This document shows, in pieces, positions 23,480-35,087 of a DNA stretch of 64,000 bases. Position 1 is the stretch's first letter. The number at the start of each line of letters is the position of its first letter. The stretch is from Gnetum montanum (taxonomy: Eukaryota > Streptophyta > Gnetopsida > Gnetales > Gnetaceae): the NCBI GenBank assembly GCA_015680685.1, contig MNCI01008127.1, positions 3,526-67,525 on the forward strand, in the 5' to 3' direction. Below the pieces are notes generated by a model. It had not been told where the DNA came from and made no database searches. It worked only from the letters and a program-made list of their open reading frames with translations. A program made the translations under genes and the position numbers.

Positions 23480-24620
23480 TCTATATCATTAGAATTATGG
23501 AAAATTTTAATTATGTAGTTGTTTCCTAATACAATGTGGCTTATGCAAGGCATAGGGCCAGGTGAACCTGCATTGGTACTCCTCTATGTTATCATTTTCA
23601 ACTTGGAAGGGCAACTCGGCTCACGTTGCTTCTTCATTTGGATTGGTTTCAGCTTGTTTAGGCATTTCAATTTGAATGGGGGCTTGGTTTTTATAGATTT
23701 CAATCTTTGAACCTTGCTCGATTCCTACATTTTTTATGGCTCAGGGAGCCACTTCGTCACTATGAATTATCACTTTTCCTCCTACATAGGGTAAGTGGAT
23801 TTCCTGGTGTATTGGTGAGGAAACAGCCCTCAGTTGGGCAAACCATGATCTCCACAAGATTAGGTTGAACCCAAGAATTTCCTCCACCACAATGGACATT
23901 GCGCTTGTGGGGAACTAGTCCCCTACCATGAAGTTAATGTGGACAGTTCCCTTCAGTACCAAACATGCCCCATTGAATGATTTTAAGAAGAAAATTGTCA
24001 TCGAGTGGATTTGATCAACGAAGCCCAATTTGTCCACTGGGAAATGGTATGACGTTGGTAGTAGCCCCATAATCAATGTGTACCCTTCGGATCTTATACT
24101 GGTTGACCCAAATTGTGATGAGTACAGCTGCTATTATGACTTAACCCTTTCCGAGGTCATTCTTAATGGACTCATCATGAAATGTTAACTAAGTTGGTTG
24201 TGGTTCTTCAGCCATAGAGGGAAGCATGACAACATGAATTTCTTTCTCCTTAGTCGGTATGTTTTTGTCAACTGGGATGGACATTAACATGTGAACCATG
24301 GCCTCATGGTGCATAATGGAAGTCATTATCAAGTCATACAGGCTCAGAGTTGTATTTTTCTATTTCAAGGAATATTTGACTTGCGTAAGGGCATTGAGAA
24401 GGTCTCTACCATAATCTTGTTATTTCTTACCCCTTTCCTCATCTATTCATTCTGGAAGATGTATCTCTCGAGTGGGAGTGGTTTCTAGTTGAGTATTGGG
24501 CTTTCTTGGGTGGGATAGTGGTGATTGCATCTACACAGTGTTACCAATTGCTAACGATGAAAGGGCCATGGGTATTGAGGATAAGGAGGTAGGCTTGGAA
24601 GGGCCTAATGCAGTGCATTC
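23480..24620 (-). pseudogene. Element B protease region
   Basis: Minus-strand retroviral-type aspartic protease. The catalytic motif reads VHIDYGATTNVIPF, with the Asp codon at 24072-24074. Downstream are SAMSIVVEEILGFNLIL, RSWFAQLRAVSSPIHQEIHL and SDEVAP, matching element C. At least one frameshift separates the catalytic motif from the ILGRSW-like part. The C-terminal tail (AELPFQVENDNIEEYQCRF) is conserved with element C and is followed by the presumed end of the PR exon near 23510. RT is not adjacent: it starts about 6.4 kb further along the element. Confidence 0.75.
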
Positions 24621-26870
24621 CCTAGCCATCTTGTCCACTAAATGCTCTTCACATTTTTTTGAATGAGGAGGTTGTGGTATAATTTTTGTGGCCTGGCTTT
24701 GAGTTGAGGAGCTAGGGTGTTTTGGCACCTTAATGAAAAATGGTTCTTGTTCCATTGGTGCAAGTAACGATGCCACTTTAAGCATAAAAGGTGCATGGGT
24801 GGATGTCTAACAAGGAACTTTAAGGACAAACAGAGCTTATGACATTGTTGTTTTTTTGTTGTTGTTGGCATTTCTGCATTACGAGGAGGCAGATGCACCA
24901 CGAATGGTTGTTGTGGTGGTTTTGGGTTGTTGTCAATACTAATAATGTTGATTGTGTATCGTGTGTTGTTCGCATTCAGGGAATCTTTGTAAACATGCAT
25001 TGATTGATTCTTGGGGTTGACAAGACTACTTTCATCCTAGACCCATTTTCCCTGATCAATCATTGGTTGGATGTCATCTTTCAATGCCAAATAGTAGTCT
25101 GTATCATGACCATAAACTTGATGGTAGTCATAGAAACGTTCTAGCCTGAAATTCTTAGGAATTGGTGGCTCATTGGGCGTGCCCAAGGAGGGGTTCCTAA
25201 GAAGTTCGTAGTACCATTGATGATGTTTGATTGCCTTCTCCAACATTTGTTTATGTTGTATACACCTAGCTCCTAGTAGTTTCTTCAGAAGTTTTGAAGG
25301 CTTAATGGGCAAGGGGGTATACTTGGAGCGGTTCTTGCACTCAAAGTTGGGCCTAGGTTGGGTTGGCACCATAGGTGTTGATGTTGAGGGCTAACTAGTG
25401 TTGCTTGTGCTAGGTGTGGTGTTAGCTAGTGTTGTGGCTGCCTTTTTGTTTTTGCTATTCTTGGGCTTGGTCTCATTGTCCATGGCAGCCACCATGGTGG
25501 TTGCAACCTTGCCCTTATTTTTGTCTTTCTTGATGTGTGCATGTTTTTATGTGACATAGGCTGGGTTCTTGCTAGCTTTGGCCATGTCTTGGATGCCCTT
25601 GGTCTAAGAAAAGGCTTGGATGAGGGAGTTTAGGGCCAAGTAATAGATTTTAGACTTAATGAAGTTGTTTATTTCTCCCTTGAAGATGGCCAACAAGTGG
25701 GCCTTAGCAATAGGCTTGTAGATGGTTGTGGGGCTGCCCAAATAGGCATCATGTGTGATGCTATTGGGGTGGAAACCTATCCAATGGGAGGCACCATTGG
25801 AGCCACTCTAACAAGTGGTGCTACTTGGGTGGTCCACCACCCAATTGGTGGTGCTATTGGGACAATGGCCATTGGTGGTGTTGTGGGATTGGCTACTTGC
25901 CTAGTTGGTTGGACAACACATAGCCTTTTGTTTAGTTGTACCACCTATGGGGCCTGATACACTTGGGGTTGTGTGTAATGCAACACTTGGAAAGGTTATG
26001 TAGTATGGAGAGAAGTGGTTGGCATCCACCATGTAGTTGAGAGTGGGTCTACTACTTCTGGTGGGATAAGTGTAGATGAGGGAGCAGGAGTGACACTCAC
26101 GTGCAGTTGTGACAAAGGCGCAATATATATGAATGGAAGCATAGTTGTGACTGACATTGGGTATGATGCTAGAATAGTTTTCAAACAAAGGGTAATAGGA
26201 AAAGAGGTTGAAGGGTTCACTTCTTGGTACGTTGAAGGCACAGGATGACTTCCCATAGCTTACAAAGGTGTGGGCTATGGTGGGGTTATGGTGATCACGA
26301 AGGGGGCAGATGAGAAGAGTGGGTTTGACTAGAAGACTATAGTGGAGGGGATAGCCATGGCATAGGTCCAGCCATCACCTTTGGAGTGGGAGTCTATGTC
26401 TTCCTGCCCATCCTATAATGCTTCATTGTAATGGATCCTTGTGTCCCATTCCCTAAACCTACTCACTCACATCAACTAGTTTAACACCCATTGATATGCT
26501 TTAGTCAACAAGATGATGACATCAGGAGTAGGGATGAATGCCCTCTTGTTCTAGTGGAGGAACTTGAAGTTACATTTATCCTCAAGTTATTGTTTGTGCA
26601 ATGGTAGATTCACCTAGACCTTTACATAGAGAAAGTCATATTGCTCTGTGTCTTGCACCAAGTGCTCAGGTGATAGGTGTTGTAGTCTACGGGTCTGATG
26701 TGGTGCCAGCATTAGGTTGGGCAGTTGCTTGGGACCTATTATGTTTTGAAAGAAGTAGGGAACCTCCAATTTTAAGGTGGAAACTACAGTGGTTGTGGGA
26801 ATCATATTCTTTTCATAAAAGGAAAGCTATAAAAGAAAGAGGGTAAAAATGGGTATGTTGGGGAGTGTCA
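24621..26870 (-). pseudogene. Element B gag
   Basis: Minus-strand gag remnant. The N-terminal part (about 26480-26870) reads LAPHQTRRLQHLSPEHLVQD and FIPTPDVIILLTKAYQWVLN, with a counterpart in element C. The middle is Pro/Thr/Asn-rich (about 25760-26260) and encoded by a GGTGGTGCTATTGG-like repeat. The C-terminal part reads LLKKLLGARCIQHKQML, NPSLGTPNEPPIPKNFRLE and DYHQVYGHDTDYYLALKDDI (25075-25140), the degenerate zinc-knuckle-like motif of plant gypsy gags (one Cys now Tyr). The central capsid-like segment is largely lost compared with element C. Broken by stops and frameshifts. Confidence 0.75.
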
Positions 26871-27161
26871 GAAGTTGGCTTCCTTCACTACTATGCCTAC
26901 TATACTAAGCACGTCTGTTACACTGAGAGGTTTGCTATGCCACATGAGATGCAAGTAGCATATGATTGTGAATAGAGTAAATGTAGTATAATTAATGGTT
27001 GGAGGCTTTTTTCCTACTTGGTCCTAGAGGAATTGTTGATGTAACTAGTTTGCACCGCATAGTGCATAGACAATTACAAGGGTGTCATGTCTATGCTAAT
27101 AGGTGATGGGGTAGAGATAATGTGTAGGATGACCCATGATACACAGAAAGGGCACAAAAGG
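26871..27161 (-). other. Element B leader between PBS and gag
   Basis: Noncoding leader in element orientation. It contains GCTATACTAAGC and GCTATGCCACATG words related to the LTR hairpins. No open frame worth reporting. Confidence 0.5.
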
Positions 27162-27178
27162 TCCTCCTTCTAGTGCCA
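27162..27178 (-). other. Primer-binding-site-like motif of element B
   Basis: On the sense strand, TGGCACTAGAAGGAGGA starts five bases after the LTR end CTACA. Element C has TAGCACTAGAAGGAGGA at the same distance, and element F has TTTGCTAGAACGAGTGCC after its 5' LTR. A TGG start shortly after the 5' LTR fits a tRNA primer site. I could not assign the tRNA. Confidence 0.6.
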
Positions 27179-27775
27179 AATGCTGTAGTGACCAAAAAAA
27201 TTGGTGGCTAGAACATTGAGAGGTCAACAGGCGTACAACCTAACCCTAGATCCATGCAAGGGCCATGCTAGAGTAAATAGAAGTAGGGTGCCCTGAATAG
27301 TCTAGTCAATTAGATAGGTACTTAATCGGTGTACAATAGCTTTCCATAAATGTTGGCTTTAAAGATGTTATATGTGCATTAAGTGATGAGTGACAAACTT
27401 AAATTGATTGAGATTAACGTAAAACATAAAAAATAACAAAACAAAATAAAGTGGGCTTGGCTGAGAAAGTACACCATCCCAAGATTAGGGGATTTGATCT
27501 TTGCTTAACTAAAGGTGTAGAAGAGACGGGAAATGTGGATAGGCATAGCATGCCATGAAGCAGTATGGTCACAACTCCTTAAACTATTGTCAATAGCTTG
27601 CTAATAGGAACCTTCACCTTGCCAGTCTCCTTTCCATAGCTGATCATCAGAAAGCCAATATGCCAAAATGCTAACCAAGAAGCTAATTGCCAAATAAGTA
27701 ACTAAAAAAGTCAATAATTCCAAAAGGAAACCATGCTGCAATGCTCCTAGCCAACCCCTTGATCATTGTTTGTTG

Positions 27776-27789
27776 GGGTATTTATAGAG
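27776..27789 (-). promoter_or_regulatory. TATA box of the element B LTR
   Basis: The sense strand reads CTCTATAAATACC. The same CTATAAATACC is kept at the equivalent place in the LTR of C (42238-42251) and the solo LTR (54596-54609). Conservation in three otherwise diverged LTRs supports a core promoter. Confidence 0.7.
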
Positions 27790-28234
27790 CTAGATGTGGG
27801 AGAGAAACATGGTTTGGATGCCACATGTCTTGGGCCCCACAGAGTGCAAACATAACTGTGCCATGCTACTATATGTGAAACCTAGTACATTGTGACCATA
27901 TTGCTAAAACTACATGTGCCAGAATCTAGTGAATTGCCACATTTGTTACAATGAAAAATGCCAACAATGAAAGAAAAGTGGAGCTTGTGGTCCAGTACTA
28001 CATCTTTCCTATTCTTGCAAGTAGGGGAAATCAGAGGGACAACTTTAGGGGATATTCAGGAGAGGTGCAAAACAAAGAAAAGTTGTTGATTTTGTCCGTT
28101 GAAGATATGTTGGGACAAGAGTAACTTTTGCCAACAAGTTCTGGAGCTAATTGAAGATGTCTTGGAACTCCCACGTGAGTGCTATGCTATTCATGATATC
28201 CAATGTATTATCATAGCATAAACATTCTAATGTT

Positions 28235-29035
28235 ATGCTATGCTATGCTACGTAGCGTAGCCACTAGTCTTGCAAGAAATCTTGTCTAAAAGCCAAAAAC
28301 ACCTATCTAAGGCATAGATATGCAAGCAACTACAACCCTATTTTTCATGCTGAAAAGCCTTGAGACCTTCTGAGTTCATCTTAGGGACACTTTGGTGCTC
28401 TGTGTTATTGCTATGGTGTGCTATGCTATGTAGCATAGCACAACATAGTAGCCAATGTGACATGCATCCTTATCTGATCTACAATGCTTTTTCAAGAAAC
28501 TCTGCTTAGGGCCTAAGGGGAAAGTGGGACAGATAGTCTTGGAGGCCAAAGTGTGGCCAAGTGCAATCCTATTATTGGAACCACTTGGTAGAGGGCCTTC
28601 GTGCGTTCTATCCTTACTATGCTACACAGCATAGCACAAAATATCACCCATATTAGCTTGGATCCTAGGTGAATCTTGCAAACATTCTTTCATGGGATGT
28701 TAGTCATGTCTTAGTGCATCAGATAAGCAAACTTATTTGATGGTTGGAGCATGGGAAAACATGTTTACTCCATCAAAGGAATTTGAGTAGAAGTATTGTC
28801 AGAGTACATCCCTACTACACTGTGCTACGCTGCATAGCATAGCACAATGTAACACTCAGATTGCAATGATTTCTGATAAAATTTACCAAATTTTTCTACA
28901 TCATGTTACTCATGCATAAAGGATGAAGTGGGGCATATATCCTAGAGGACTGAATCATTATCAATTTGCATCTAGGATTCCTGTTCAATCTCCTCAAGGC
29001 CTACTACGTGATGCAATGTAGCATAGTGTAGCAGG
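28235..29035. repeat. Hairpin series in the element B LTR
   Basis: Five inverted-repeat words centred near 28250, 28430, 28628, 28834 and 29018, spaced 180-206 bases. The clearest is 28418-28441: 11-base arms GTGCTATGCTA and TAGCATAGCAC around a TG loop. The others are GCTACGTAGC, TGCTACACAGCATAGCA, TGTGCTACGCTGCATAGC and ATGCAATGTAGCATAGTGTA. Sequence between the hairpins is not repeated. Confidence 0.75.
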
Positions 29036-29378
29036 TTCCTGTAATTAGAAAACTTTTTGAACTTTTTTGCTCATCCTAAATGATTTTGGTAGCTCCTAGC
29101 ATGGTCCCTAGGTAGACCATCAACAAGGTCAAGTGTCAACCTAGGTAGGCTAGAAGCTATAGAAAGCCTATCATCATGGGTGATAGAAAAATTGCTAGAC
29201 TATTCAGTCTACCCCTAGTTGCTTTCCCATGCAAACTAGCCTTGTGGCTAGGTGCCATGTTGACTGTACTGTGGAGGGCATTGTCTTCACAGTCCAACAT
29301 GACACCAGACTTGCAAGAATCGTTACCCACATTTCGGGACTACTGAATCATGAGAGTTCCAAACTTTATGGTATTTTA

Positions 29379-30839
29379 GAATGTGACACTAACACTGTTC
29401 ATTGGTGCCCACTTAGATAATGCTTTACTATGCTTGAGAGTGCTAGGGAAATGATGTATGGTAGTATGGAAGGGACTAGGGGATAGGTTCAAGGGGATGG
29501 ATCAGGAGGCAATGGATGAAAAAGAAAAAATGTAGGATGTGATGTCGTGACAACCTACTGCCATAGTGTGATCCCTCATCAGAGTGCTTGTGAGGGAGTC
29601 AGCATGCATAGATGTCTTTCCCCTTTTGATTTTGACCTCTCATCAGAGTGCATAGGGATGGTCAATCTAAGGCTGAGATGGTTGAAAAGTGGAAACTATG
29701 CCATTTGACTTGGGCACTTGTATTGTCTCATTTTCTTTTATTTTTTTCTCTTCTTTTTTTTGTCGTTTTTTCTCTTTTGTAATTTTTTTAAGGAAATGCA
29801 TTGCACACCCATATCTGCTTGAGGGAAACCATATCACAGTTGTATGATAGGTGTTTCCTCCCTAAGATGACCTATGTTACATCTGTGGGGGGCTTTGACC
29901 TACCTACAAAGGCTTCCATGGGACAAATTGCATTATGTCTATCATGGGTTTAGTGGTTAAGCATAAGAAATGATTTTATCTACATTGGGGAAGCTTGTGA
30001 GGGGATGTGGGGAATTGCAAGAGGGGGAAGTAGAGCTTAGGTTAGTTGAGGGGATATTAGGGTATGCACTATCAAGTAGCTAGGCTAGTTGAAGTGAGTA
30101 CTTTGGAACAATGTAGTGTCTTGCTTTCGTGGTGAAACACATTCCTGAATGATGCCATCCCAACTTTATCCTACAAATGCAACAATGATAAAACCAAGAA
30201 AAAGAACCACCATGTGAAGTGAGGGTGATTTATTATCTTCTTGGGACATTGCAAGGGCTACAAGTGTTGTGTCAGGTGCATGCAATGTCCAAAGCAAGAA
30301 GGCCATTGCACGCATTGGTGGTGGTAGGTTGCAAAGCTCCAATGCCCATGCTAGAAGTGAGCACTCAAGAGGCTAGAGGCAATGGTGATGCAGGTGCTCA
30401 GGAATCCTTACCAAAGGTAGGAGCCAAGAAATTTAGTCAGAGAGTGGCAAGCCCAATTGCTGAATGCTCTTCCAAAATCTAACAATGATAGGGGCTAGAG
30501 GATAGCAGCACTATGGCTAGGCCATAGTACTTTTTGGAGTCCAGTGGGAGATGTTGATCACTAGAGCTACAACCAAGATGATTGGGGATGGTGGTAGTAG
30601 CTCCGGAAGGTTAGAAAGATGTCAAAAAACATCTTTGAAAGATCAGCAAGATGCTAGGGATGATGACGTTGCAAATTTCCTAGAGGGTTTTTCCTTGGTG
30701 ACATAAACTCCATTTTGGAACTACAATTCCCTACCCCATCTTTCCCAGGAGGCGTAGATAGGCGACAAAAGATCGGAAGTATGCCTGCTCTCTTGTTCAC
30801 AGGATCATATATGTTGAATCATAGATGTTGACTTGCAAA
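29379..30839 (-). other. Element C 3' untranslated region or flank
   Basis: No pol or gag text. On the sense strand 29725-29790 is a long purine tract (A/G only over most of 60 bases), which could be a displaced polypurine tract. It is about 350 bases from the LTR start. The + strand frame at 30219-30482 (87 codons) has no counterpart elsewhere and is not called. Confidence 0.4.
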
Positions 30840-31245
30840 CCTACTTTTAGATCTTTGTAGACCATTAGCCATGCTAGTTTAAGGGCCTAGTAGAATGTGG
30901 TCCCAATTTATGGTCTGGGTAGACCATGCTATGCTAGTTTAAGGTCCTAGTAGACTATTGTGCTAGTTTAACATTGTAGTAGATGGTGGATGGCTAGTTT
31001 AAAGTCATAGTGGACCATGCTATGGGTGCTAGTTTAATGTCATAGACCAAGGACACTCTATGATAGCTTAACATCATGGTGGACAAGCTATGCTAGTTTA
31101 ACATCATAGTGGACAATTTGTGCTAGGTTAATGTCATAGCAGATGAGTTGTGCTAGTTTGACATCATAACAAATAAGTTTTTCTAGTTTAACATCATAGC
31201 AGATGAGCTATGCCAATTTAATGTCATAGTGGATGAGATATTTAC
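30840..31245 (-). repeat. GACCTTAAACTAGC array 3' of pol (element C)
   Basis: About ten units of 40-47 bases. On the + strand each has TGCTAGTTTAACATCATAGCAG or a variant. It begins 30 bases beyond the pol stop at 31276, the same relative position as 50555-50735 in element D. Later units drift from AAGGTC to AACATC. Confidence 0.8.
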
Positions 31246-31275
31246 CTTGCTTTATTGTTTCCATGATACTACATG

Positions 31276-32420
31276 TTAGGTGTAATACAATTTTAGGTAT
31301 AGATGATTGATAGGATTAGTGAACTTATTGTTGTCTATGTTAGCAAGCTTGAATGCCCCATTTTCATACACTTTCATGACCAAAAAAGGCCCTTTCCAAT
31401 TAGTAGAGAATTTGTTCATGGGCTCACAAATGGCCTTGAGGAATAGATCCCCTTTCTTGATCAAGCATTGGTATAGATTGTAGTGATGCTTTTGCTATTT
31501 TTTGTCTTGATATCACTCGATCCAGTTAAGTGTTTGGATGCACTCTTCCATCCATAGAGTCAAGATCAATGATTCTTGACTCATTGTTCTAAGCCTCGTC
31601 CATAAAGTTCAAGAGGATCATTCGAAGCAATGGGACATGCAATCCAAGAGGTAACATCACTTCAGATCCATATACAAGACTATATGGTGTCTTACCTATT
31701 ATAGTTTTGCACATTATGTGATATGCCCAATGTTCGTAGATGAGTTGCTCATGCCATCCTCACTTGCTACTACTAATAATCTTTTTTAGAAGGTTGAAAA
31801 TGGCTTTATTGGTGGCTTCTACTTGGCTATTTTATTGAGGGTAGTATGGTGACAAGAAAGAGTGTTTAATGCCAAGATTTTCATAGAACGCTCTAGTTTC
31901 TATGCTCCTAAACTGGGGCTTGTTGTCCATACTGATAGTCATAAGGAGGCCAAATCGAGTCATAATATTGTTTAGGATGACTTTGCAAACCTATTGAGAT
32001 GTGGTCTTCCTAAGGGGAATAGATTCTACCCACTTTGTGAAATACTCAGTTGCAGTGATGATAAAGCTATGTCTTATAGACGACTTAGGTGCTATTTGTC
32101 GTATAACGTCTAATTCCTAGCATTAAAATGGCCACGTAATTTATAGTTTTCAACTTGGTAGGTGATACATGTATTATATTTCCATGATGTTGACATACGT
32201 CACATGTCTTGATCTTAGAAATACAATCATGTTCCATATAAGGCTAGTAGTAGCCTAAACATCTAATTTTCTTCGCCATTGCCTAGGGAGCTGTATGTCC
32301 TTCATAGAGTCCCTCATGGATTTAATCAATAATTCTTTGGGATTCATCACCACTTGTGCAAGTTAGTAGTATCCCATTATAAGATTTACGACATAGATCA
32401 TTGTCACCTATGAGGACATA
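31276..32420 (-). pseudogene. Element C integrase
   Basis: Minus-strand integrase. The natural C-terminus is preserved: KGDLFLKAICEPMNKFSTNW, GPFLVMKVYENGAFKLANI and NHLYLKLYYT then stop at 31276. The core is decayed, with stops in the regions of the acidic residues (around 31850-32110). Text matching GQVEATNKAI and SPYYPQ can still be followed near 31800-31860. Element B lost exactly this C-terminal part, so the two copies complement each other for mapping pol. Confidence 0.75.
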
Positions 32421-33560
32421 CTACCATGCTCATTTTCTTACTATGTGTTTTTGGGTGGATGTTAGGTTCTATAGAGGTTCCCCATGTTGAATGTATGTTT
32501 TGATGTCATCATACCATTATTGAGTGTGGGCTGCACTTATAGACATTATACTTGCTGTGTGAATGATAGGGTCAGTGCATTTTACTATTGAAGCAAGTAA
32601 GATAGCAAACATGTGTGGTGGCATGCTTAAAGTTGAAGTGGCTAGTGCATCAGCTATAGTGTTTCCATTGTAGGAGATATATTGAATGTCCAAGATTGCA
32701 AATTATTTTAGTAAGGCTATAAATGATATTCTTTACAGATGTAGACCTCTGTGACTTGGTTAATGACCAATTGTAAGTCACCTTGAATTACTAAATTTTG
32801 GACTCTAACTCTTGTGCTACTAGAATGCCCCTAAGGAGACCCTCATATTCTGCTACATTATTTGTACAAATAAATGCAAAGTGATACTTGAAAGGTTAGA
32901 TCTCTATGGAAGGAAATGTGACAATAGTAGTAGGAATACCTCCTTTTGTGGTTGAGGCATTATCAAAGTGTAAAATGGATTTGAAATATACAAGTATTGG
33001 GCTTATACTACTAATATGCTCATCTGGAAACTCAAGATCTATTGTTGCTTGGTCATCTATAGGTGAAGCTATAAGTTGTGTAGCTATTTCTTAACCTTCT
33101 GTGGATGACTATGCTATGTAATGTAGGTCAAACTCTATGGTTATTTCTTTCCACTTAGCTATCCTACTTCTTTCATATATGTTAGTTTTGATGGCCCTAA
33201 GTATGTTATTTTTGCAAATGATGTTGACCCCAACTACAAAAAAAATAGTGTCTCTATTTTTTGAGTGAAAATACTAAAGCAAGGAAATTTTTCTCCACAT
33301 CATTGTATTTTTCCTCATAATCTATTAATGCATGACCTAGATAGTAAACAAGAATTTTAGAGCCATCGTCTCTCTTTTGATAGAGCAAGGAAAAATGGAT
33401 GTATCTAAAGTTACAAGGTAAATGTAGAAAGGCTTATCTCTTTATGGAGGATAAATGGTAGGAAGATGAACAAGCTTCCTTTTCAAGGTATTGAATGCTT
33501 CTTGGCATTGCTTCATCCACTCAAAGTTAACTCCATTTTTGACTAGGTGTTGCATTGGAT
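32421..33560 (-). pseudogene. Element C tandem RNases H
   Basis: Minus-strand remnants of both RNase H types. The second (about 32600-32990) reads HFDNASTTKGGIPTTIVTF and CTNNVAEYEGLLRGILVAQE, the RVT_3 signature. Its GDSQLV equivalent is degraded. The first (about 33100-33560) retains KQCQEAFNTLK-like and DEAIFP-like stretches with stops. Domain order equals element B. Confidence 0.7.
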
Positions 33561-34720
33561 GCAATTTATCTATTAACCTCATGATAAACCTTTGTATGAA
33601 CTATACCCTCCTTTGTAATCTATGTAACTCTTTAAGGTTTGTGGGTGGTGCTAAGTTGATAATGACCCAGACTTTGTCTGGGTCTACACATATTCTTGTT
33701 TCTAACACTACAAAGCCTACCATGTATCCAGTTTTGACACTGAAGACATACTTTTTGCAATTGAAATGAAGGTTGTGCCTATGACAACATTCAAGGACCA
33801 AGTTCAAGTCATTTGCATGATTAGGAGAATTCTTGAATTTGACTGCTATATTGTCCACATAGTTATTTAGACATTCTAAAAGATAGTCATTGCATGTTAG
33901 TATGTTGCTCTGGAATTTCTTAGTTTGAAGGACATCATCATATAATAAAACCTTCCCCAAGTTGTCATGAAAGTAGTAGTAAGATGATGTTCTATGTTTA
34001 TATGGATTTGGTTGTACCTCAAGAATTCATCCATGAAGGATAATAAGGCATGACTAGTTGTAGTATCGACAAGTTGGTTGATACTGGGTAATGGGAAAAT
34101 GTCCTTGATGGTTTCCTTAATTAGGTCTCAAAAGTATATACAAATGCATATACCCCTTGTTTTTTTAGGAACAACAACAATATTGGATACCCACTCTACA
34201 TAATTGACTATGCAAATGAACCTAGGTTAGTAGAGTTTAGATTTATTGCATATGGCTAATATAATTTCTAGATTAATTTTGTGAGCTTTTCACTTAATTT
34301 CCTTGACACATGGATCTAAAATAATGTTGTGTTGTATTATGCATGGGTCTAAGCCTGGAATATCTTCATAAGATCATGCAAACACTTTGATATTTTCATT
34401 GAGGACTCTAGATATATTTTGCTAGATTTGTGGCTTTAATAAAGAGCTATGCTTCAGTGTTCTCACCTCACCTTTGCATGTTTCCATGGAGATTTCTATG
34501 AGTGGATCCTTGATTACGTCACTAGCTTCTAAATTTAAAGCTTGGACTAGGTGTTTTGGCTAGTCTAGTGATGTTTCTAAGGATGCTATGTTGCTATCAT
34601 AAGGAGGCTATTCAAAGTCCACTAGCTCTATGTGCATGCGTCTCATGAATTGACCATGGGGTCCAATCAAGATTAAAGGCAAATGAATGTCATTGTGTAT
34701 GGTCATTTTCCAAAGTGATC
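33561..34720 (-). pseudogene. Element C reverse transcriptase
   Basis: Minus-strand RT. The catalytic box reads YVDN (33857 region, CLNNYVDNIAVKFK), with the second Asp changed to Asn. C-terminal text HANDLNLVLECCHRHN and VDPDKVWVIINLAPPTNLKE is clear. Upstream conserved segments (LLSFMDEFL, WVSNIV-like) are present with stops. Its entry segment starts MTIHNDIHL near 34706. Before that the sense strand reads TTTTTTGGCTATTTTGAAAG, a possible acceptor-like pyrimidine tract equivalent to that of element B. Confidence 0.8.
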
Positions 34721-34799
34721 TTTCAAAATAGCCAAAAAAAAAGATGTTAAGTGGTACCTAACTAACAAAGCAACATGAAGTGAAATGCATGCAAAGTAA

Positions 34800-34916
34800 A
34801 TATGCAGTATTTCAAAATTGCTAGTTTAAGGTCTTAGCATATCATAATTATGTTTACNATATGCAGTATCTCAAAATTGCTAGTTTAAGGTCTTAGCATA
34901 TCATAATTATGTTTAC
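34800..34916. other. Probable assembly join with duplicated 58 bases
   Basis: 34800-34857 and 34859-34916 are the same 58 bases with one mismatch, separated by one N at 34858. Each carries one ATTGCTAGTTTAAGGTCTTAG unit, so the RT-side array of element C probably has a single unit here, not two. Same signature as 16727-16824. Confidence 0.8.
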
Positions 34917-34969
34917 TAGATAGGAAAAATATATATATACAAAATCATAAAAATGTAAAAAAAAATTTA

Positions 34970-35087
34970 GGGGGTCTATGTGCTACGTTGCATGGGACGT
35001 AGCCGCTATGCTACATAGGGTTCAGTTGCTACGCTATGTGGAATGCTATAGTTGCTATGCTACGTGAGATGTCATAGGGGTAGGACG
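34970..35087. repeat. Hairpin-word patch in element C spacer
   Basis: TGCTACGTTGCATGGGACGTAG, GCTATGCTACATAGGG and GCTATGCTACGTGAG words in about 110 bases. It is equivalent in place to 18200-19070 of element B but much shorter. Confidence 0.55.

Larger units (their letters stand above)
27184..29378 (-). mobile_element. 5' LTR of element B (long-LTR subfamily)
   Basis: About 2.2 kb. Its sense strand begins TAAAATACCATAAAG (from a TGAAACACCAC-type start) and ends GGTCACTACA before the PBS. It aligns with the LTR of C (41569-43599) and the solo LTR (53503-55167): same CTCTCATGA.TCAG near the start, same TATA region, and the same end block (TTCAAGGCACCT, GACCTCTTAGTGTT type). It contains five hairpin words between 28235 and 29035. 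A shared LTR between B and the upstream element C is possible but no polypurine tract precedes it. Confidence 0.75.

Noticed and set aside
25697-25957. Gly-rich + strand frame; the same type occurs at 39987-40244
   Set aside because: These are antisense shadows of the Pro/Thr/Asn-rich part of the minus-strand gag of elements B and C; the repeat DNA keeps both strands open.
28418-28441. Perfect-arm hairpin considered as a microRNA precursor or terminator
   Set aside because: Arms are only 11 bases with a 2-base loop, too short for a plant precursor, and it recurs as a series in LTRs.
30219-30482. 87-codon + strand frame 3' of element C pol
   Set aside because: No counterpart in other copies, no motif, and it lies in an untranslated region.
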